Assembly: GCF_000814845.2 (NCBI RefSeq)
Contig: NZ_CP010431.2
Coordinates: forward strand, 3,782,001-3,846,000
Length of the DNA stretch: 64,000 nt
Origin: Pandoraea sputorum
GTDB lineage: Bacteria > Pseudomonadota > Gammaproteobacteria > Burkholderiales > Burkholderiaceae
Reading direction: 5' to 3'
This document shows positions 35,339 to 44,297 of the stretch, piece after piece; position 1 is the stretch's first letter; each line of letters starts with the position of its first letter. The position numbers were made by a program, and so were the translations under genes. The notes beneath the pieces are model-generated. The model had not been told where the DNA came from and did no database searches. It saw only the letters and a list, made by a program, of their open reading frames with translations.

Positions 35339-36334
35339 ATGTCTACCAATACACCTGCTCAACCGTCCGTCGCCTCGACTTCGGTGCCTGCCTCGTCTCC
35401 CGTGCCTGCTTCGACCGCGCAGGGGCTCCCGCTTGTTGCGCTGACGCCCGACGAGATCCCGCTGGGCGAAGCCCTGCCGTGGGCCATCGTCGACCGCAAT
35501 GGCGAGCCGCTGCTGGCCGAAGGCGACATCGTGCCGACGCAAGCTGGCCGCGACTGGCTGTTCTCGTCGTTCGCACCGCATCGCGTGGCTACGCTCGGGG
35601 AGGACGACGCGGCAGCCATCGCCCCCACCGATGCGGCGCCGACGACGCAAGTGCCCACTGACAACGCAGCCACGGCCAGCGGCGCAGCGTCACCGCAGTT
35701 CGGACTGACCGACATCAATCTGCGCCCCGGCGACTGGCTGCAAATTCAGTTGCCGCCCGGTGCGGGATCGCAACGGGTGCGCACGCGCGTGATCGGCCAT
35801 GCGCCGAATCAGATGCTGTTCGTCACAGCCCCCACGGGTCGCGCCGCCCCGCCAACGCTACAAGCCAGCGAGCGCCTCGAATTGTGGACGTTCTCCGGCG
35901 AAGACATCTATCACTTCGTTTGCACGGTCGAGCGCGTCGAGCGCACGCCGTTCGATTACGTGGTGCTGTCGGCACCGGCACAAATCCGTCGTAAGGTACT
36001 GCGCCGCTCGCAACGGGTGCCCGCCAAACTGGTCGTTTCCGTGAGCGCAGGCGAGGACCGGCATCTGGCACTGCTTCAGGACGTGAGCGCCGAAGGCGTT
36101 TCGCTGCTCGCAGACACACCGCTGGGTGCGCCCGGCGACAGCGTGCAACTGGCGTTCCGCGTGCGCGTGGGTGACATCGATATGCCCATTGAAGCGACCG
36201 GTACGATTCGCGGCGTGCAGCAGGGCGACGACGGTCATCTGCACGGCATCGAACTGCCGGTGCTCGAACCTTCGCATTATGTAGCGCTCAAGTGCTACGT
36301 GTACGAGCGCCTGCTGGCGCTCGGAGGCGCGTGA
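35339..36334 (+). CDS. PilZ-domain c-di-GMP-binding protein, YcgR/flagellar-brake-like
   Basis: 331 residues. After an Ala/Pro/Ser-rich N-terminus (about 1-30) and a variable region (about 80-115) comes a YcgR-N-like beta domain (LRPGDWLQIQLPP, TRVIGHAPNQMLFV, DIYHFVCTVERVERTPFDYVVLSAP). The PilZ domain follows from about 219, with the binding arginines in RRKVLRRSQR (R-x3-R pattern) and DVSAEG (D-x-S-x2-G) about 30 residues later. It should bind c-di-GMP and act on flagella or another motility/surface target. No ribosome site is obvious at ATG 35339. Its stop overlaps the start of the next gene as TGATG. Confidence 0.82.
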   Translation: MSTNTPAQPSVASTSVPASSPVPASTAQGLPLVALTPDEIPLGEALPWAIVDRNGEPLLAEGDIVPTQAGRDWLFSSFAPHRVATLGEDDAAAIAPTDAAPTTQVPTDNAATASGAASPQFGLTDINLRPGDWLQIQLPPGAGSQRVRTRVIGHAPNQMLFVTAPTGRAAPPTLQASERLELWTFSGEDIYHFVCTVERVERTPFDYVVLSAPAQIRRKVLRRSQRVPAKLVVSVSAGEDRHLALLQDVSAEGVSLLADTPLGAPGDSVQLAFRVRVGDIDMPIEATGTIRGVQQGDDGHLHGIELPVLEPSHYVALKCYVYERLLALGGA

Positions 36335-37128
36335 TGGCCAAGCCGAAGGCACCGGAGGCCGAACGCCCGCGCACGCTCGCCAGTCAGACACTCTTTCGCG
36401 GTCTCGACATCGTGGAAGCGGTCGCCGCAGGCATCGACACCGTGCCCGCGCTCTCGGCGCACACCGGCATTACACCGTCGACCACGCATCGCATTGCGTC
36501 GGCACTGGTGCATGCGGGGTATTTGCGTTTCGAGCCGCGTCGCGGTTATCGGCTAGGCAACAAGCTCATCGAACTGGGCTTTCTCGCCTATCGACAGATC
36601 GATTTGCCGCGTGTTGCACGACCGACGCTTGAAGGACTCGCCAGCGAGACGCAGGACACGGTGCACCTCGCGGTCGCCGACGGCTGGGAAGTCATGTACC
36701 TCGACAAGCTACCCGGCCAGCGTGCAGTAGAAATCAGCTCGCGTATCGGCGGACGCAAGCCGATTTGCGTCACGGGCGTCGGTAAGGCGTTGTTGCTCGA
36801 TCAGGACGAGGCCGAGTGGCAAGCACAGCTAGAGCACTATCAATCGAAGGTGCCGTCGCATCCGGTCGATACTGCGGCATGGCTCGCGCGTATGCACGAC
36901 TATGCACGTCTGGGTTATGCCTTCGATCTCGAAGACGACACACCGCAAATCCGTTGTGTCGCCGCCCCTGTCTACGACGCGAGCCAGCGCATCGTCGCGG
37001 CCATCAGCGTGTCGAGCACGACCAAGTACATGAGCCGTGAGCGCATGCAGGAACTCGTGCCGAGTGTGAAGAACGCTGCGGCGCAGATCAGCCGTCAGTT
37101 GGGCTGGTCGGGGAATACGCGTGGATAA
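36334..37128 (+). CDS. IclR-family transcriptional regulator
   Basis: 264 residues. The winged helix runs from about 18 to 85 (ASQTLFRGLDIVEAVAAG, ITPSTTHRIASALVHAGYL, GYRLGNKLIELG). The effector domain has VHLAVADGWEVMYLDKLPG, GGRKPICVTGVGKALLL, the loop GYAFDLEDDTPQIRCVAAPVYDA and AAISVSSTTKYM. Its ATG overlaps the PilZ stop (TGATG), so the two are translated in tandem, an unusual pairing. It converges on dmpG-dmpF, which it may regulate. Its stop codon is duplicated in frame in a 12-bp tandem array running into the dmpG terminator. Confidence 0.9.
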   Translation: MAKPKAPEAERPRTLASQTLFRGLDIVEAVAAGIDTVPALSAHTGITPSTTHRIASALVHAGYLRFEPRRGYRLGNKLIELGFLAYRQIDLPRVARPTLEGLASETQDTVHLAVADGWEVMYLDKLPGQRAVEISSRIGGRKPICVTGVGKALLLDQDEAEWQAQLEHYQSKVPSHPVDTAAWLARMHDYARLGYAFDLEDDTPQIRCVAAPVYDASQRIVAAISVSSTTKYMSRERMQELVPSVKNAAAQISRQLGWSGNTRG

Positions 37129-37182
37129 GAGCGAGGATAAGCTCGACTAAAAGCTCGCCGATAAGCGCGGGCATAAAAAAAC
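37123..37182 (+). repeat. Five 12-bp tandem repeats carrying in-frame TAA stop codons
   Basis: Units are GGATAAGAGCGA (37123-37134), GGATAAGCTCGA (37135-37146), CTAAAAGCTCGC (37147-37158), CGATAAGCGCGG (37159-37170) and GCATAAAAAAAC (37171-37182). TAA recurs in frame with the IclR gene in all but the third, which has AAA. The last unit forms the A-run of the opposing terminator. Confidence 0.85.
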
Positions 37183-37206
37183 CGGCCCCGTCTGACGAGG
37201 GGCCGG
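37175..37206 (-). terminator. Intrinsic terminator of dmpF-dmpG
   Basis: CCGGCCCC (37182-37189) pairs with GGGGCCGG (37199-37206), followed on the minus strand by seven T. Confidence 0.88.
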
Positions 37207-37233
37207 CATTGGCACGGAGATGCCACAAACGAA

Positions 37234-38253
37234 TTACGCGGCGCGACGCTTGATCAAGTCGAGCGCGACGTCGACGATCATGTCTTCCTGACCGCCTACC
37301 ATCCGACGCTGGCCCAGTTCCACCAGAATGTCGACGGTCTTCAGGTCATAATGCGACGCTGCGGCTTCCGCGTGACGCAGGAAGCTCGAATACACGCCGG
37401 CGTAGCCGAGTGCCAGCGTCTCGCGATCCACGCGCACGGCGCGGTCCTGCAACGGACGCACGATGTCGTCAGCCGCATCCATCAGCGTGTACAGATCGCA
37501 ACCGTGGTTCCAGCCCAGACGCGACGCCGCCGCGATGAACACTTCCAGCGGCGCATTCCCTGCTCCCGCCCCCATGCCCGCCAGACTCGCGTCGATGCGG
37601 TCGCAACCCTCTTCCACCGCAACGATGGAGTTCGCCACGCCGAGGCTCAGGTTGTGGTGCGCGTGCATGCCGGTCAGCGTTTCGGGCTTGAGCACGTCCT
37701 TGAATGCGCGGAAACGATCACGCACGTCGCTCATGCCGAGCGCGCCGCCCGAGTCCACCACGTAGATGCACTCCGCACCGTACGACTCCATCAGCTTGGC
37801 CTGCTCGGCCAGATGCTGCGGCGTGGTCATGTGGCTCATCATCAGGAAGCCGACAGTGTCCATGCCCAGTTCGCGCGCGTAGGCAATGTGCTGACGGGAG
37901 ACGTCTGCCTCCGTGCAGTGCGTGGCGATACGCACCACGCGCGCACCGGCGTCATAGGCTTCGCGCAGATCGTGCACGGTGCCCACGCCCGGCAGCAACA
38001 GCGTCGCGACCTTGGCGTGCGTGACGGTCTCGGCCACGGCGGCGATCCATTCGAGATCGGTGTGCGCGCCGAAGCCATAGTTGAAGCTCGACCCGGCGAG
38101 GCCGTCGCCGTGGGCCACTTCGATGGAATCGACCTTGGCCTTGTCGAGCGCTGCGGCAATCGCCTTCACGTTGGCGATGCTGTACTGGTGACGAATCGCG
38201 TGGCTACCATCGCGCAGCGTCACGTCAGAGATATAGAGCTTTTTCTGGGTCAT
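37234..38253 (-). CDS. dmpG: 4-hydroxy-2-oxovalerate aldolase
   Basis: 339 residues, standard DmpG/MhpE/BphI length. The HMGL-type aldolase barrel opens with [19 protein letters not shown] (catalytic Arg and Asp) and carries the metal-ligand histidines in [15 protein letters not shown]. The communication and C-terminal domain ends [21 protein letters not shown]. It cleaves 4-hydroxy-2-oxovalerate to pyruvate and acetaldehyde, the latter channelled to the partner dehydrogenase encoded just upstream. Start ATG 38253 follows AGGAGA. The two are the last steps of meta-cleavage pathways; no earlier-pathway gene is present here. Confidence 0.95.
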   Translation of the reverse strand: MTQKKLYISDVTLRDGSHAIRHQYSIANVKAIAAALDKAKVDSIEVAHGDGLAGSSFNYGFGAHTDLEWIAAVAETVTHAKVATLLLPGVGTVHDLREAYDAGARVVRIATHCTEADVSRQHIAYARELGMDTVGFLMMSHMTTPQHLAEQAKLMESYGAECIYVVDSGGALGMSDVRDRFRAFKDVLKPETLTGMHAHHNLSLGVANSIVAVEEGCDRIDASLAGMGAGAGNAPLEVFIAAASRLGWNHGCDLYTLMDAADDIVRPLQDRAVRVDRETLALGYAGVYSSFLRHAEAAASHYDLKTVDILVELGQRRMVGGQEDMIVDVALDLIKRRAA

Positions 38254-38287
38254 GATGAGGTGTGTCTCCTGATAGCGCGTGCGACGT

Positions 38288-39232
38288 TCAGGCCGCGAGC
38301 GCCAGGCGGGTGGCGGCGATGCGATCGGCACAGGCCAGCGCGGCGCTGGTCATGATGTCGAGGTTGCCCGCGTAGGCCGGCAGATAGTGCGCGGCGCCTT
38401 CCACTTCGAGGAATACCGAGGTCTTCAGACCCGTGAGCTTGCCCAGCCCCGGCACGTTGAGCGGACGCGAAGCGTCGAACAGCTCGAACTGCACCTTCTG
38501 CTTGAGACGGTAGCCCGGCACGTAAGCGTGCACCTTGTCGACCATTGCCTGAATGCTGGCTTCGATGGCCGCCTGATCGCCCGGCTCCGACAGCACGAAC
38601 ACCGTGTCGCGCATGATGAGCGGCGGCTCGGCCGGATTCAGCACGATGATCGCCTTGCCGCGCGACGCGCCGCCCAACACTTCAATCGCCTTGGATGTCG
38701 TTTCCGTGAACTCGTCGATGTTGGCGCGCGTGCCCGGTCCGGCTGACTTGCTGGAGATCGAAGCCACGATTTCCGCATAGTGGACCTTTGCCACCTGCGA
38801 GATTGCCGCGACCATCGGGATCGTGGCCTGACCGCCGCACGTCACCATGTTGATGTTACGGGCGTCCAGATGCGCGTCGAGGTTGATCGACGGAATCACG
38901 TACGGGCCAATCGCCGCCGGCGTCAGATCGATCACCTGCACGCCGCGCGCTTGCAGCAACTCGTTGTGATGCGCGTGCGCTTTCGCCGATGTCGCGTCGA
39001 ATGCGATGCGAATGTCCTCGAAGCCGGGCATGGCCAGCAGGCCGTCGATGCCGCCTGCGGTCACGGGTACGCCAAGGCGCTCAGCGCGCGCCAGACCGTC
39101 CGAGGCCGGGTCGATACCGACCATCGCGCCCATTTCCAGATGCTCACTGTTGCGCATCACCTTGATCATCAGGTCGGTGCCGATATTGCCCGAGCCAATG
39201 ATCGCTACTTTCTGTTTGCGTCGTTCCGTCAC
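38288..39232 (-). CDS. dmpF: Acetaldehyde dehydrogenase (acylating)
   Basis: 314 residues from a GTG start at 39232, with AGGAGACGACA just upstream; an ATG at 39259 is less well placed. NAD-binding motif [12 protein letters not shown] is at 9-20. The catalytic cysteine falls at C132 ([12 protein letters not shown]), the position known for DmpF of Pseudomonas, which supports the GTG start. It converts acetaldehyde plus CoA to acetyl-CoA, forming a channelling complex with DmpG. A promoter (39273-39302) and an inverted repeat are upstream. Confidence 0.95.
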   Translation of the reverse strand: MTERRKQKVAIIGSGNIGTDLMIKVMRNSEHLEMGAMVGIDPASDGLARAERLGVPVTAGGIDGLLAMPGFEDIRIAFDATSAKAHAHHNELLQARGVQVIDLTPAAIGPYVIPSINLDAHLDARNINMVTCGGQATIPMVAAISQVAKVHYAEIVASISSKSAGPGTRANIDEFTETTSKAIEVLGGASRGKAIIVLNPAEPPLIMRDTVFVLSEPGDQAAIEASIQAMVDKVHAYVPGYRLKQKVQFELFDASRPLNVPGLGKLTGLKTSVFLEVEGAAHYLPAYAGNLDIMTSAALACADRIAATRLALAA

Positions 39233-39272
39233 TGTCGTCTCCTGAACGTGTCCGTCCACCGGTATGAGGCGA

Positions 39273-39302
39273 ATCGTAATTCCGCTCGAACCAAAATGTC
39301 AA
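39273..39302 (-). promoter_or_regulatory. Sigma-70-type promoter of dmpF-dmpG
   Basis: On the minus strand -35 TTGACA (39297-39302), an 18-bp spacer and -10 TACGAT (39273-39278). It lies about 40 bp before the dmpF start. Confidence 0.55.
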
Positions 39303-39315
39303 TATGTAAACATTG

Positions 39316-39332
39316 ATCTCATATTTTGAGAT
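39316..39332 (-). promoter_or_regulatory. Inverted repeat upstream of the dmpF promoter, possible operator
   Basis: ATCTCA (39316-39321) and TGAGAT (39327-39332) flank TATTT, immediately upstream of the -35 box in an AT-rich stretch. Binding protein unknown; the nearby IclR regulator is one candidate. Confidence 0.35.
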
Positions 39333-39348
39333 TTGATGCGTCGATGGC

Positions 39349-39710
39349 TTATCCACATTTTTTGTTCACAAGCCCGTTGATAACTTGCGGAAAAGCATCG
39401 CAAGTGACTGATCCGACAGGGAAGATTTCCCGCGCGCGAAAGTTGTGCCACTTGCTGTAAAACAAGGCGTGGCGCGGGTTTCAAGCCCACTTCGTTATCC
39501 ACAGAATCTGTTTGCAAGCCAGTGGACAACTCGCGGATAGCTTGCTCAAGTGCTTGATCGGAAGGAAAAAAAATGTCGCGCGCAATTGCTGCGCCGTGAC
39601 GTGAGCGCGCCGGGAAATTTCCCATGCCGAATGCGACGTCTTCGGGTCCCAGGCATGCGTCGTCGCGTTATCCACAGAAAATGTTCACAACCCGGTGAAT
39701 AACGCGTCGA
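39349..39710 (+). repeat. Three imperfect repeat blocks, each beginning with a perfect DnaA box
   Basis: TTATCCACA occurs at 39349-39357, 39495-39503 and 39668-39676, all in the same orientation. Each is followed without gaps by five variable bases, TGTTCACAA or a close variant, two to four bases including CC, then GTKGAYAAC or GTGAATAAC (a degraded inverted box), so about 42 bp align in all three. The spacing of 146 and 173 bp also holds weaker similarity (CAAGTG-x-TGATC-G). An AT-rich segment (39293-39340) lies just before block 1. It resembles an origin-like or DnaA-titrating site. Confidence 0.65.
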
Positions 39711-40173
39711 TATCCGCGTTATCTCGTTGACGTAAAAGGTTTTCTTTCTCGCGCAGCAGGTTCGATCAACACCTGCTTGCGCGATCGGCAGTCGTGTGAG
39801 ATTCGATGAAAAGGCGTGAGAGGACGAACTTTCGCGTTTTCGGCCCTGTCTAGAGAATAGTTTCCAGGGAACACCGGACTCACGCTCCGGTGACGCACGC
39901 GACTTCGATTCGCGGCCGCCCCAGACGCTCACTCGACGCCGACGCTCGCGACCGGCACGTTTTTTCGCAACACATTCACTCAACCATGACTACGACCCCC
40001 AAGTCACCGGGCGGCTCGCGCCATCGATTTCACTCGCACCGCTTGCCCCACTTCCCCGGACGTTTCACCACCGCACGCTCGGCCTGAGTTCGCGTCTTCA
40101 TTCACTGCCTGGTTCGCTCGCCTCGCAGCCGTCGCGTTCGCTGCAGGCGACGCGCTTTGCCCGCGTCTTTTCA
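39711..40173. other. Leader region of pagP
   Basis: No recognised gene. ATG 39986 opens a 33-codon frame (MTTTPKSPGGSRHRFHSHRL) that stops at 40087; a one-base shift would join it to the pagP frame, which is open well upstream of the called start. See the pagP entry. Confidence 0.4.
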
Positions 40174-40740
40174 ATGTCGTCGCTCTGCGTCGCGTCTGCG
40201 GTCGCCTCGCTCATGCCACTCACCGCGCATGCCGACGATTCCCCCGGCGTCATCTCGACGTGGACGGGCGCCATTGCCGATGAGTTTCGGGAGATCGCCA
40301 CCGAAGGGGCGAGCGAGCTGTACGTACCTCTGCACACCCATCATCTGCGGTTCGCATACACGCGCGAGAAGATCGCGCAGTACAACGAGAACCCGTGGGG
40401 CCTGGGCTATGGACGCGTACTCTCCGACGGCAAGAACGGTTCGCGCATGCTGTACGCGATGGCCTTCAAGGACTCGCACAACGACTGGTCGCCGATGGCG
40501 GGATATGGACGAATCTGGAACGTCGCGAACGCGGGGCCTGTGCGATTCGGGCTGGGCTATACCGTCTTCCTGATGTCGCGCTCCGACACGCTCGGGGGTG
40601 TGCCCTTTCCCGCCGCGCTGCCGCTGGCCGAAGTAGGCATCGGACGCGCCGCCGTCGCCACTGCCTACGTTCCCGGCGGCAAAGGCAACGGCAACGTGCT
40701 GTTCATCTTCGGACGCTACACGTTCGGCAAACCGGGCTGA
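40174..40740 (+). CDS. pagP: Lipid A palmitoyltransferase PagP
   Basis: 188 residues. The mature part is typical PagP: ELYVPLHTHHLRFAYTREKI (with the catalytic-region histidine), YNENPWGLGYGRVLSDG, AMAFKDSHNDWSPMAGYG and the closing strand VLFIFGRYTFGKPG. It moves a palmitate from phospholipid to lipid A in the outer membrane, giving resistance to cationic peptides. From ATG 40174 the signal peptide (VASAVASLMPLTAHA) has no basic residues before the hydrophobic core. The frame stays open upstream (RFARVFSMSSLC), so either a non-standard start or an N-terminal frameshift is likely. Its 3' end overlaps that of the convergent MFS gene by 25 bp. Confidence 0.85.
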   Translation: MSSLCVASAVASLMPLTAHADDSPGVISTWTGAIADEFREIATEGASELYVPLHTHHLRFAYTREKIAQYNENPWGLGYGRVLSDGKNGSRMLYAMAFKDSHNDWSPMAGYGRIWNVANAGPVRFGLGYTVFLMSRSDTLGGVPFPAALPLAEVGIGRAAVATAYVPGGKGNGNVLFIFGRYTFGKPG

Positions 40741-42077
40741 TTTTCAGCCGCCCCATCTCCCGATACGTTCAACTCAGGCATGGTGCGCGCGCACCATGCC
40801 CCGAAGCCTGCGATGTAGCAGTACGCCAGTGCAGGCACCAGAAACGACAACACGATCCCGACGCCATCGGCCAGAGCGCCTTGCAGATAAGGCAGGATCG
40901 CGCCACCCACAATGGCCATGCAAATCAGGCCGCCGCCCTCGCTCACGCGCGCACCAAGCCCGCCAACCGATAACGAGAAGATCGTCGGGAACATGATGGC
41001 GTTGCCCAGACCGCATGCGAGCAGCAACCACATGGCAATCGCCCCCGGCAGCGTCAGCGACGCGAGGATCAGCATCAGGTTGTAGAGCGCGCACAGACCG
41101 AGCAGCTTGCCCGGCGACACCTTGCGCAGCAGCCACGCACCAGCGAAGCGCCCCACCATCGCCCCGCCCCAATAGAACGCCAGATAGCGGCTCGCATGGG
41201 CGTGATCGACGATGCCCGTCCCCGTATGCGTCAGATAGACGATCAGAAAACTTCCGATACTCACTTCCGCGCCGACATAAAGAAATAGCGCCACGATGCC
41301 GTAACGCAAGGGACGGTGCGATAACAGGCTGCGAACGTTACCGAACAACCCGGGCGACGCGGCGGTGTCCGCACGTTGCTCCGGCAACGTCAGACGCCAC
41401 AGCACAACACCGCCGAGCGCCAGCACTGTCGCAAGCAAGCCATACGGGGCGCGTACGCTGTCCACTGCGTGACCGGTCGCCCCCGAAACCTGCGGCGCGA
41501 GTATCCAGAGCGCCGCGAGTGGGGGGCCAACGGTCGTGCCCAGTGAGTTGAACGCCTGCACCAGCGTGAGGCGGCTGGCTGCTTCGCCACGCGAGCCGAG
41601 TGTCTCGACGTAGGCGTTCACGGCGACCTGAAGCAACGTGATGCCGCTCGCGAGCACAAAGAGCGCTGCGAGAAAGCACGTGTACGAGACGAGCGCCGCC
41701 GCCGGGAAAAACAGGGCGCAGCCGAGGCCCGCCAGCCAGAGCGACGTGGCCAGCGCGCGCCGGTAGCCCACACGCGCGGTGTACTGCCCCGCCGGGTAAG
41801 ACACCACGAAGTACGCTGCAAAAAAGCTCGATTGGATGAGCGCCGCATCCCGGTACGTCAGATCGAAGGCTGCCTTGAAATGCGGCACCAGAATATCGTT
41901 GAGCGACGTAATGAGCCCCATTGCGAAGAAGAGCGCCGCCAGCATCGCGAGCACGCGATTCGCGCAAGGCATGGGGGAAACAGAGGAAGAAGCAGAGAAA
42001 GCAGAATCGGAAACAGGTAAAGACGTTCGGGAAGCGGGAGCAGAATCGCCGGGGTCACGCGTGCGGTCGACAGGCAT
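40716..42077 (-). CDS. MFS sugar permease, FucP/GluP-like
   Basis: 453 residues with about 12 hydrophobic helices after a 40-residue Ser/Ala-rich cytoplasmic N-terminus. FucP-family features include LFFAMGLITSLNDILVPHFK in helix 1, FFAAYFVVSYPAGQYTARVGYRRA, NAYVETLGSRGEAASRLTLVQAFNSLGTTVGP and GLGNAIMFPTIFSLSVGGLG. It probably imports a sugar such as glucose, galactose or fucose by proton symport. Start ATG 42077 has GGAGA at a good distance; a longer frame to 42155 lacks one. Confidence 0.85.
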   Translation of the reverse strand: MPVDRTRDPGDSAPASRTSLPVSDSAFSASSSVSPMPCANRVLAMLAALFFAMGLITSLNDILVPHFKAAFDLTYRDAALIQSSFFAAYFVVSYPAGQYTARVGYRRALATSLWLAGLGCALFFPAAALVSYTCFLAALFVLASGITLLQVAVNAYVETLGSRGEAASRLTLVQAFNSLGTTVGPPLAALWILAPQVSGATGHAVDSVRAPYGLLATVLALGGVVLWRLTLPEQRADTAASPGLFGNVRSLLSHRPLRYGIVALFLYVGAEVSIGSFLIVYLTHTGTGIVDHAHASRYLAFYWGGAMVGRFAGAWLLRKVSPGKLLGLCALYNLMLILASLTLPGAIAMWLLLACGLGNAIMFPTIFSLSVGGLGARVSEGGGLICMAIVGGAILPYLQGALADGVGIVLSFLVPALAYCYIAGFGAWCARTMPELNVSGDGAAENQPGLPNV

Positions 42078-42339
42078 ACAGGGTCTCCAGTGGACAACGG
42101 CAGAGCACGTTGAAAACACCATGAAGGGGGCCGGTCTGCGCAGTGTAGACCGCACTATTGATGCCGGGATACGAGAGGAATCCGAATTTTGCGTGACGCC
42201 ACGATGTTGCGCGGCCCCTCGTCATTCATCGAACAGGGCCCTTTCTTGCTTGTTTTTCGCCGCTTTCGGCTATTGTCAGCCGACGTCTTTTGATTGACTA
42301 TCCGCAGCATAGGATATGCCGCGACATTGGGGAAACAAC

Positions 42340-43425
42340 ATGCGGGGTTTGAAGTTTTTTGGATTGGCGACGGGTTGGCTCGTCGCGGGCGCACTCGGCA
42401 TGGCCGGTCACGCTCAGGCGCAGACCACCGGCACCTCGCGTGCGCCGGTCGCCGCGTGTAATTGCGCGCAGATCATCGCCGACTGTTCGGCGTCGGTATC
42501 GGTACTTCCGACGCGCGCCCTCAATGGCGTATTTTCCGCCGACGTCACGCTGATGACGGACGCGCCCTCCTGCGCCAAGGTCGATTACCAGCTCGACGAC
42601 ACGCCGTACGTCACGATTCTGCGAGACGGCACGCAAGGCAGTCAGCGTCTGTACGCTACGCGAGCGCTAACCCGCAACAGTCTTTCGCACATATCGTGCC
42701 ACGTGTGTGCGGCTGCCGCAGCGCCCGTGCCGAACGACGGCCTGAGCGCCGACATGGCACGCGTCGACGGCGCATCGGGTACGTTCAGCGTTGCGCCCGC
42801 ACCAGCCGCCCCGGCCGGCTCAGTGCCTGTGGCCCCCGCTGCACCGGCAGTGAGCACCTATGCGCCGTCGGCGAGCGCCGCGCAAAACGCGAGCATCGCC
42901 GCGACGACGCCGCAGGACACGCCGCTACCGAGCACCATCGGCGACACCGCAGGACTGAACGCCGTGAACGCTGCAGGCACATCCGAATCTCCGGAAGTCG
43001 CGCGCGATGTGGCGGCGATCAATGCCCCCGTACCTGCGGGTACGACGCTTGTGACGCCACCGATTCCGCCGGGCACCGTCGTCGTGCAGACCAGTGCACC
43101 GGCGCCGTTGCGCCTGGTAAATCCCTCGGGACGCTGGCGCGGTCTGTGCACGAACGCACCGCCGTGGTGGGGACTTTTCGGCAAGCCGATGACGCGTCTG
43201 ATGGCGCTTGCACTTAATGGTTCGCAAGTGACGGGCAGCGTCGACGATGTCGAACCCAATGTTCACACCACGGTGCAGGGCACGCTCGCGGGCGATCGTC
43301 TGCAACTCGCAGGCAGTTACGGCGCGAAGCACGACATCACTTTCGGCCCCGACGGCACCACACTCACCGACGCCTGGTGCAACGACGACGGGCGCTGCGA
43401 AACCTGCGAAATGCAGCGTTTCTGA
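42340..43425 (+). CDS. Secreted protein of unknown function with N-terminal cysteine motif
   Basis: 361 residues. A signal peptide ending AQA precedes a cysteine-containing segment (CNCAQIIADCSASVSVLP), further pairs SCAKVDYQLDDTPY and ISCHVCAAA, and a long Ala/Pro/Thr-rich linker (about 135-260). The C-terminal domain (RWRGLCTNAPPWWGLFGKP to WCNDDGRCETCEMQRF) again has paired cysteines and a lipocalin-like turn (VTGSVDDVEPN, LQLAGSYGAKHDITFG). I do not recognise the family. Start ATG 42340 has GGGGAA. It is monocistronic, followed by a strong hairpin. The eight-plus cysteines suggest a periplasmic, disulphide-bonded protein. Confidence 0.7.
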   Translation: MRGLKFFGLATGWLVAGALGMAGHAQAQTTGTSRAPVAACNCAQIIADCSASVSVLPTRALNGVFSADVTLMTDAPSCAKVDYQLDDTPYVTILRDGTQGSQRLYATRALTRNSLSHISCHVCAAAAAPVPNDGLSADMARVDGASGTFSVAPAPAAPAGSVPVAPAAPAVSTYAPSASAAQNASIAATTPQDTPLPSTIGDTAGLNAVNAAGTSESPEVARDVAAINAPVPAGTTLVTPPIPPGTVVVQTSAPAPLRLVNPSGRWRGLCTNAPPWWGLFGKPMTRLMALALNGSQVTGSVDDVEPNVHTTVQGTLAGDRLQLAGSYGAKHDITFGPDGTTLTDAWCNDDGRCETCEMQRF

Positions 43426-43456
43426 GGGTTTCGGGACCATTGAGCCTTCGCGCGAA

Positions 43457-43491
43457 GCGGCGTTTGCATCGAAGCATCCGGCAAACGCCGC
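43457..43491 (+). terminator. Hairpin downstream of the secreted Cys protein, no T-run
   Basis: GCGGCGTTTGC (43457-43467) pairs with GCAAACGCCGC (43481-43491), 11 bp perfect with a 13-nt loop. No T-run follows. The rest of the interval to 43771 shows nothing I can name beyond the HU gene leader. Confidence 0.45.
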
Positions 43492-43771
43492 GCAAAAATC
43501 ACGTAAAAATTCGCGTTGGAAAATGCGCTGAAAGACGGGCAAAAACCGGACAAGCGATTCGCCGTCGCGAGAAGAAATTCCCGGCACGTGAAAGCAGCGA
43601 ATCGAAATGTCGCGATTTTCGCCGCTCAGCCTTGTGCGGCAAGCGCGCAACATAATGCGCGCACTACTCGCACAAAGCGATTTCTTAGGTAGAATCGTCG
43701 GCGCAGCAAGACGTATCATTCGGGTGGCCGTTCTCCGACGGCACTTTCTTATTCTCATCGATTGGATCGAT

Positions 43772-44227
43772 ATGGCAACGGCAAAGAAAGCAGCAGCAAA
43801 GAAGGCCCCTGCGGCGAAGAAGGCTCCGGTAGCAAAGAAGGCTCCGGCAGCGAAAAAGGCAGCAGCACCGAAGGCAGCCCCGAAGGCTGCACCGAAGGCA
43901 GCCGCTAAGGTTTCGCCGATCAAGGAAGCACTCAACAAGACCCAGCTCGCAGCACACATCGCCGAAACCTCGGCTGTCGCCGTCAAGGACGTCAAGGCTG
44001 TGCTCGCCGCTCTCGAAACCACCATCGTCAGCGCACTGCACAAGAAGGGCGCAGGCGAATTCACGCTGCACGGCCTGTTCAAGGTCACGTCGCAACAAAT
44101 CGCTGCCAAGGCGAAGCGTTTCGGCAAGGACCCGTTCACGGGTGAAGAGCGTTGGTTCCCGGCAAAGCCGGCTTCGGTGCGCGTGAAGGTTCGCCCGCTG
44201 AAGAAGGTGAAGGACGCCGCTCAGTAA
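43772..44227 (+). CDS. HU-family DNA-binding protein with histone H1-like Lys/Ala-rich tail
   Basis: 151 residues. Residues 1-47 are a tail of AAKKAP-type repeats (KKAPAAKKAPVAKKAP and PKAAPKAAPKAAAK). Residues about 50-140 form an HU/IHF fold: PIKEALNKTQLAAHIAETSAV, VKAVLAALETTIVSALHKKGAGEFTLHGLFKV and the DNA-binding arm region GKDPFTGEERWFPAKPASVRVKVRP. The tail resembles bacterial H1-like proteins and should bind DNA non-specifically, while the body bends or compacts DNA. It is monocistronic with a strong terminator. Confidence 0.9.
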   Translation: MATAKKAAAKKAPAAKKAPVAKKAPAAKKAAAPKAAPKAAPKAAAKVSPIKEALNKTQLAAHIAETSAVAVKDVKAVLAALETTIVSALHKKGAGEFTLHGLFKVTSQQIAAKAKRFGKDPFTGEERWFPAKPASVRVKVRPLKKVKDAAQ

Positions 44228-44297
44228 ATCTTGCCATCGCGTTGCCGTGAGCTTCACGGCGGTGCGAATCGACAGGATCTGACAGTAGTCCCGGAAG

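Noticed and set aside
39349..39676. Chromosomal replication origin (oriC) call
   Set aside because: Three DnaA boxes and an AT-rich run are present, but dnaA, dnaN, gyrB, rpmH and parAB are not nearby; I report it only as a DnaA-box cluster.
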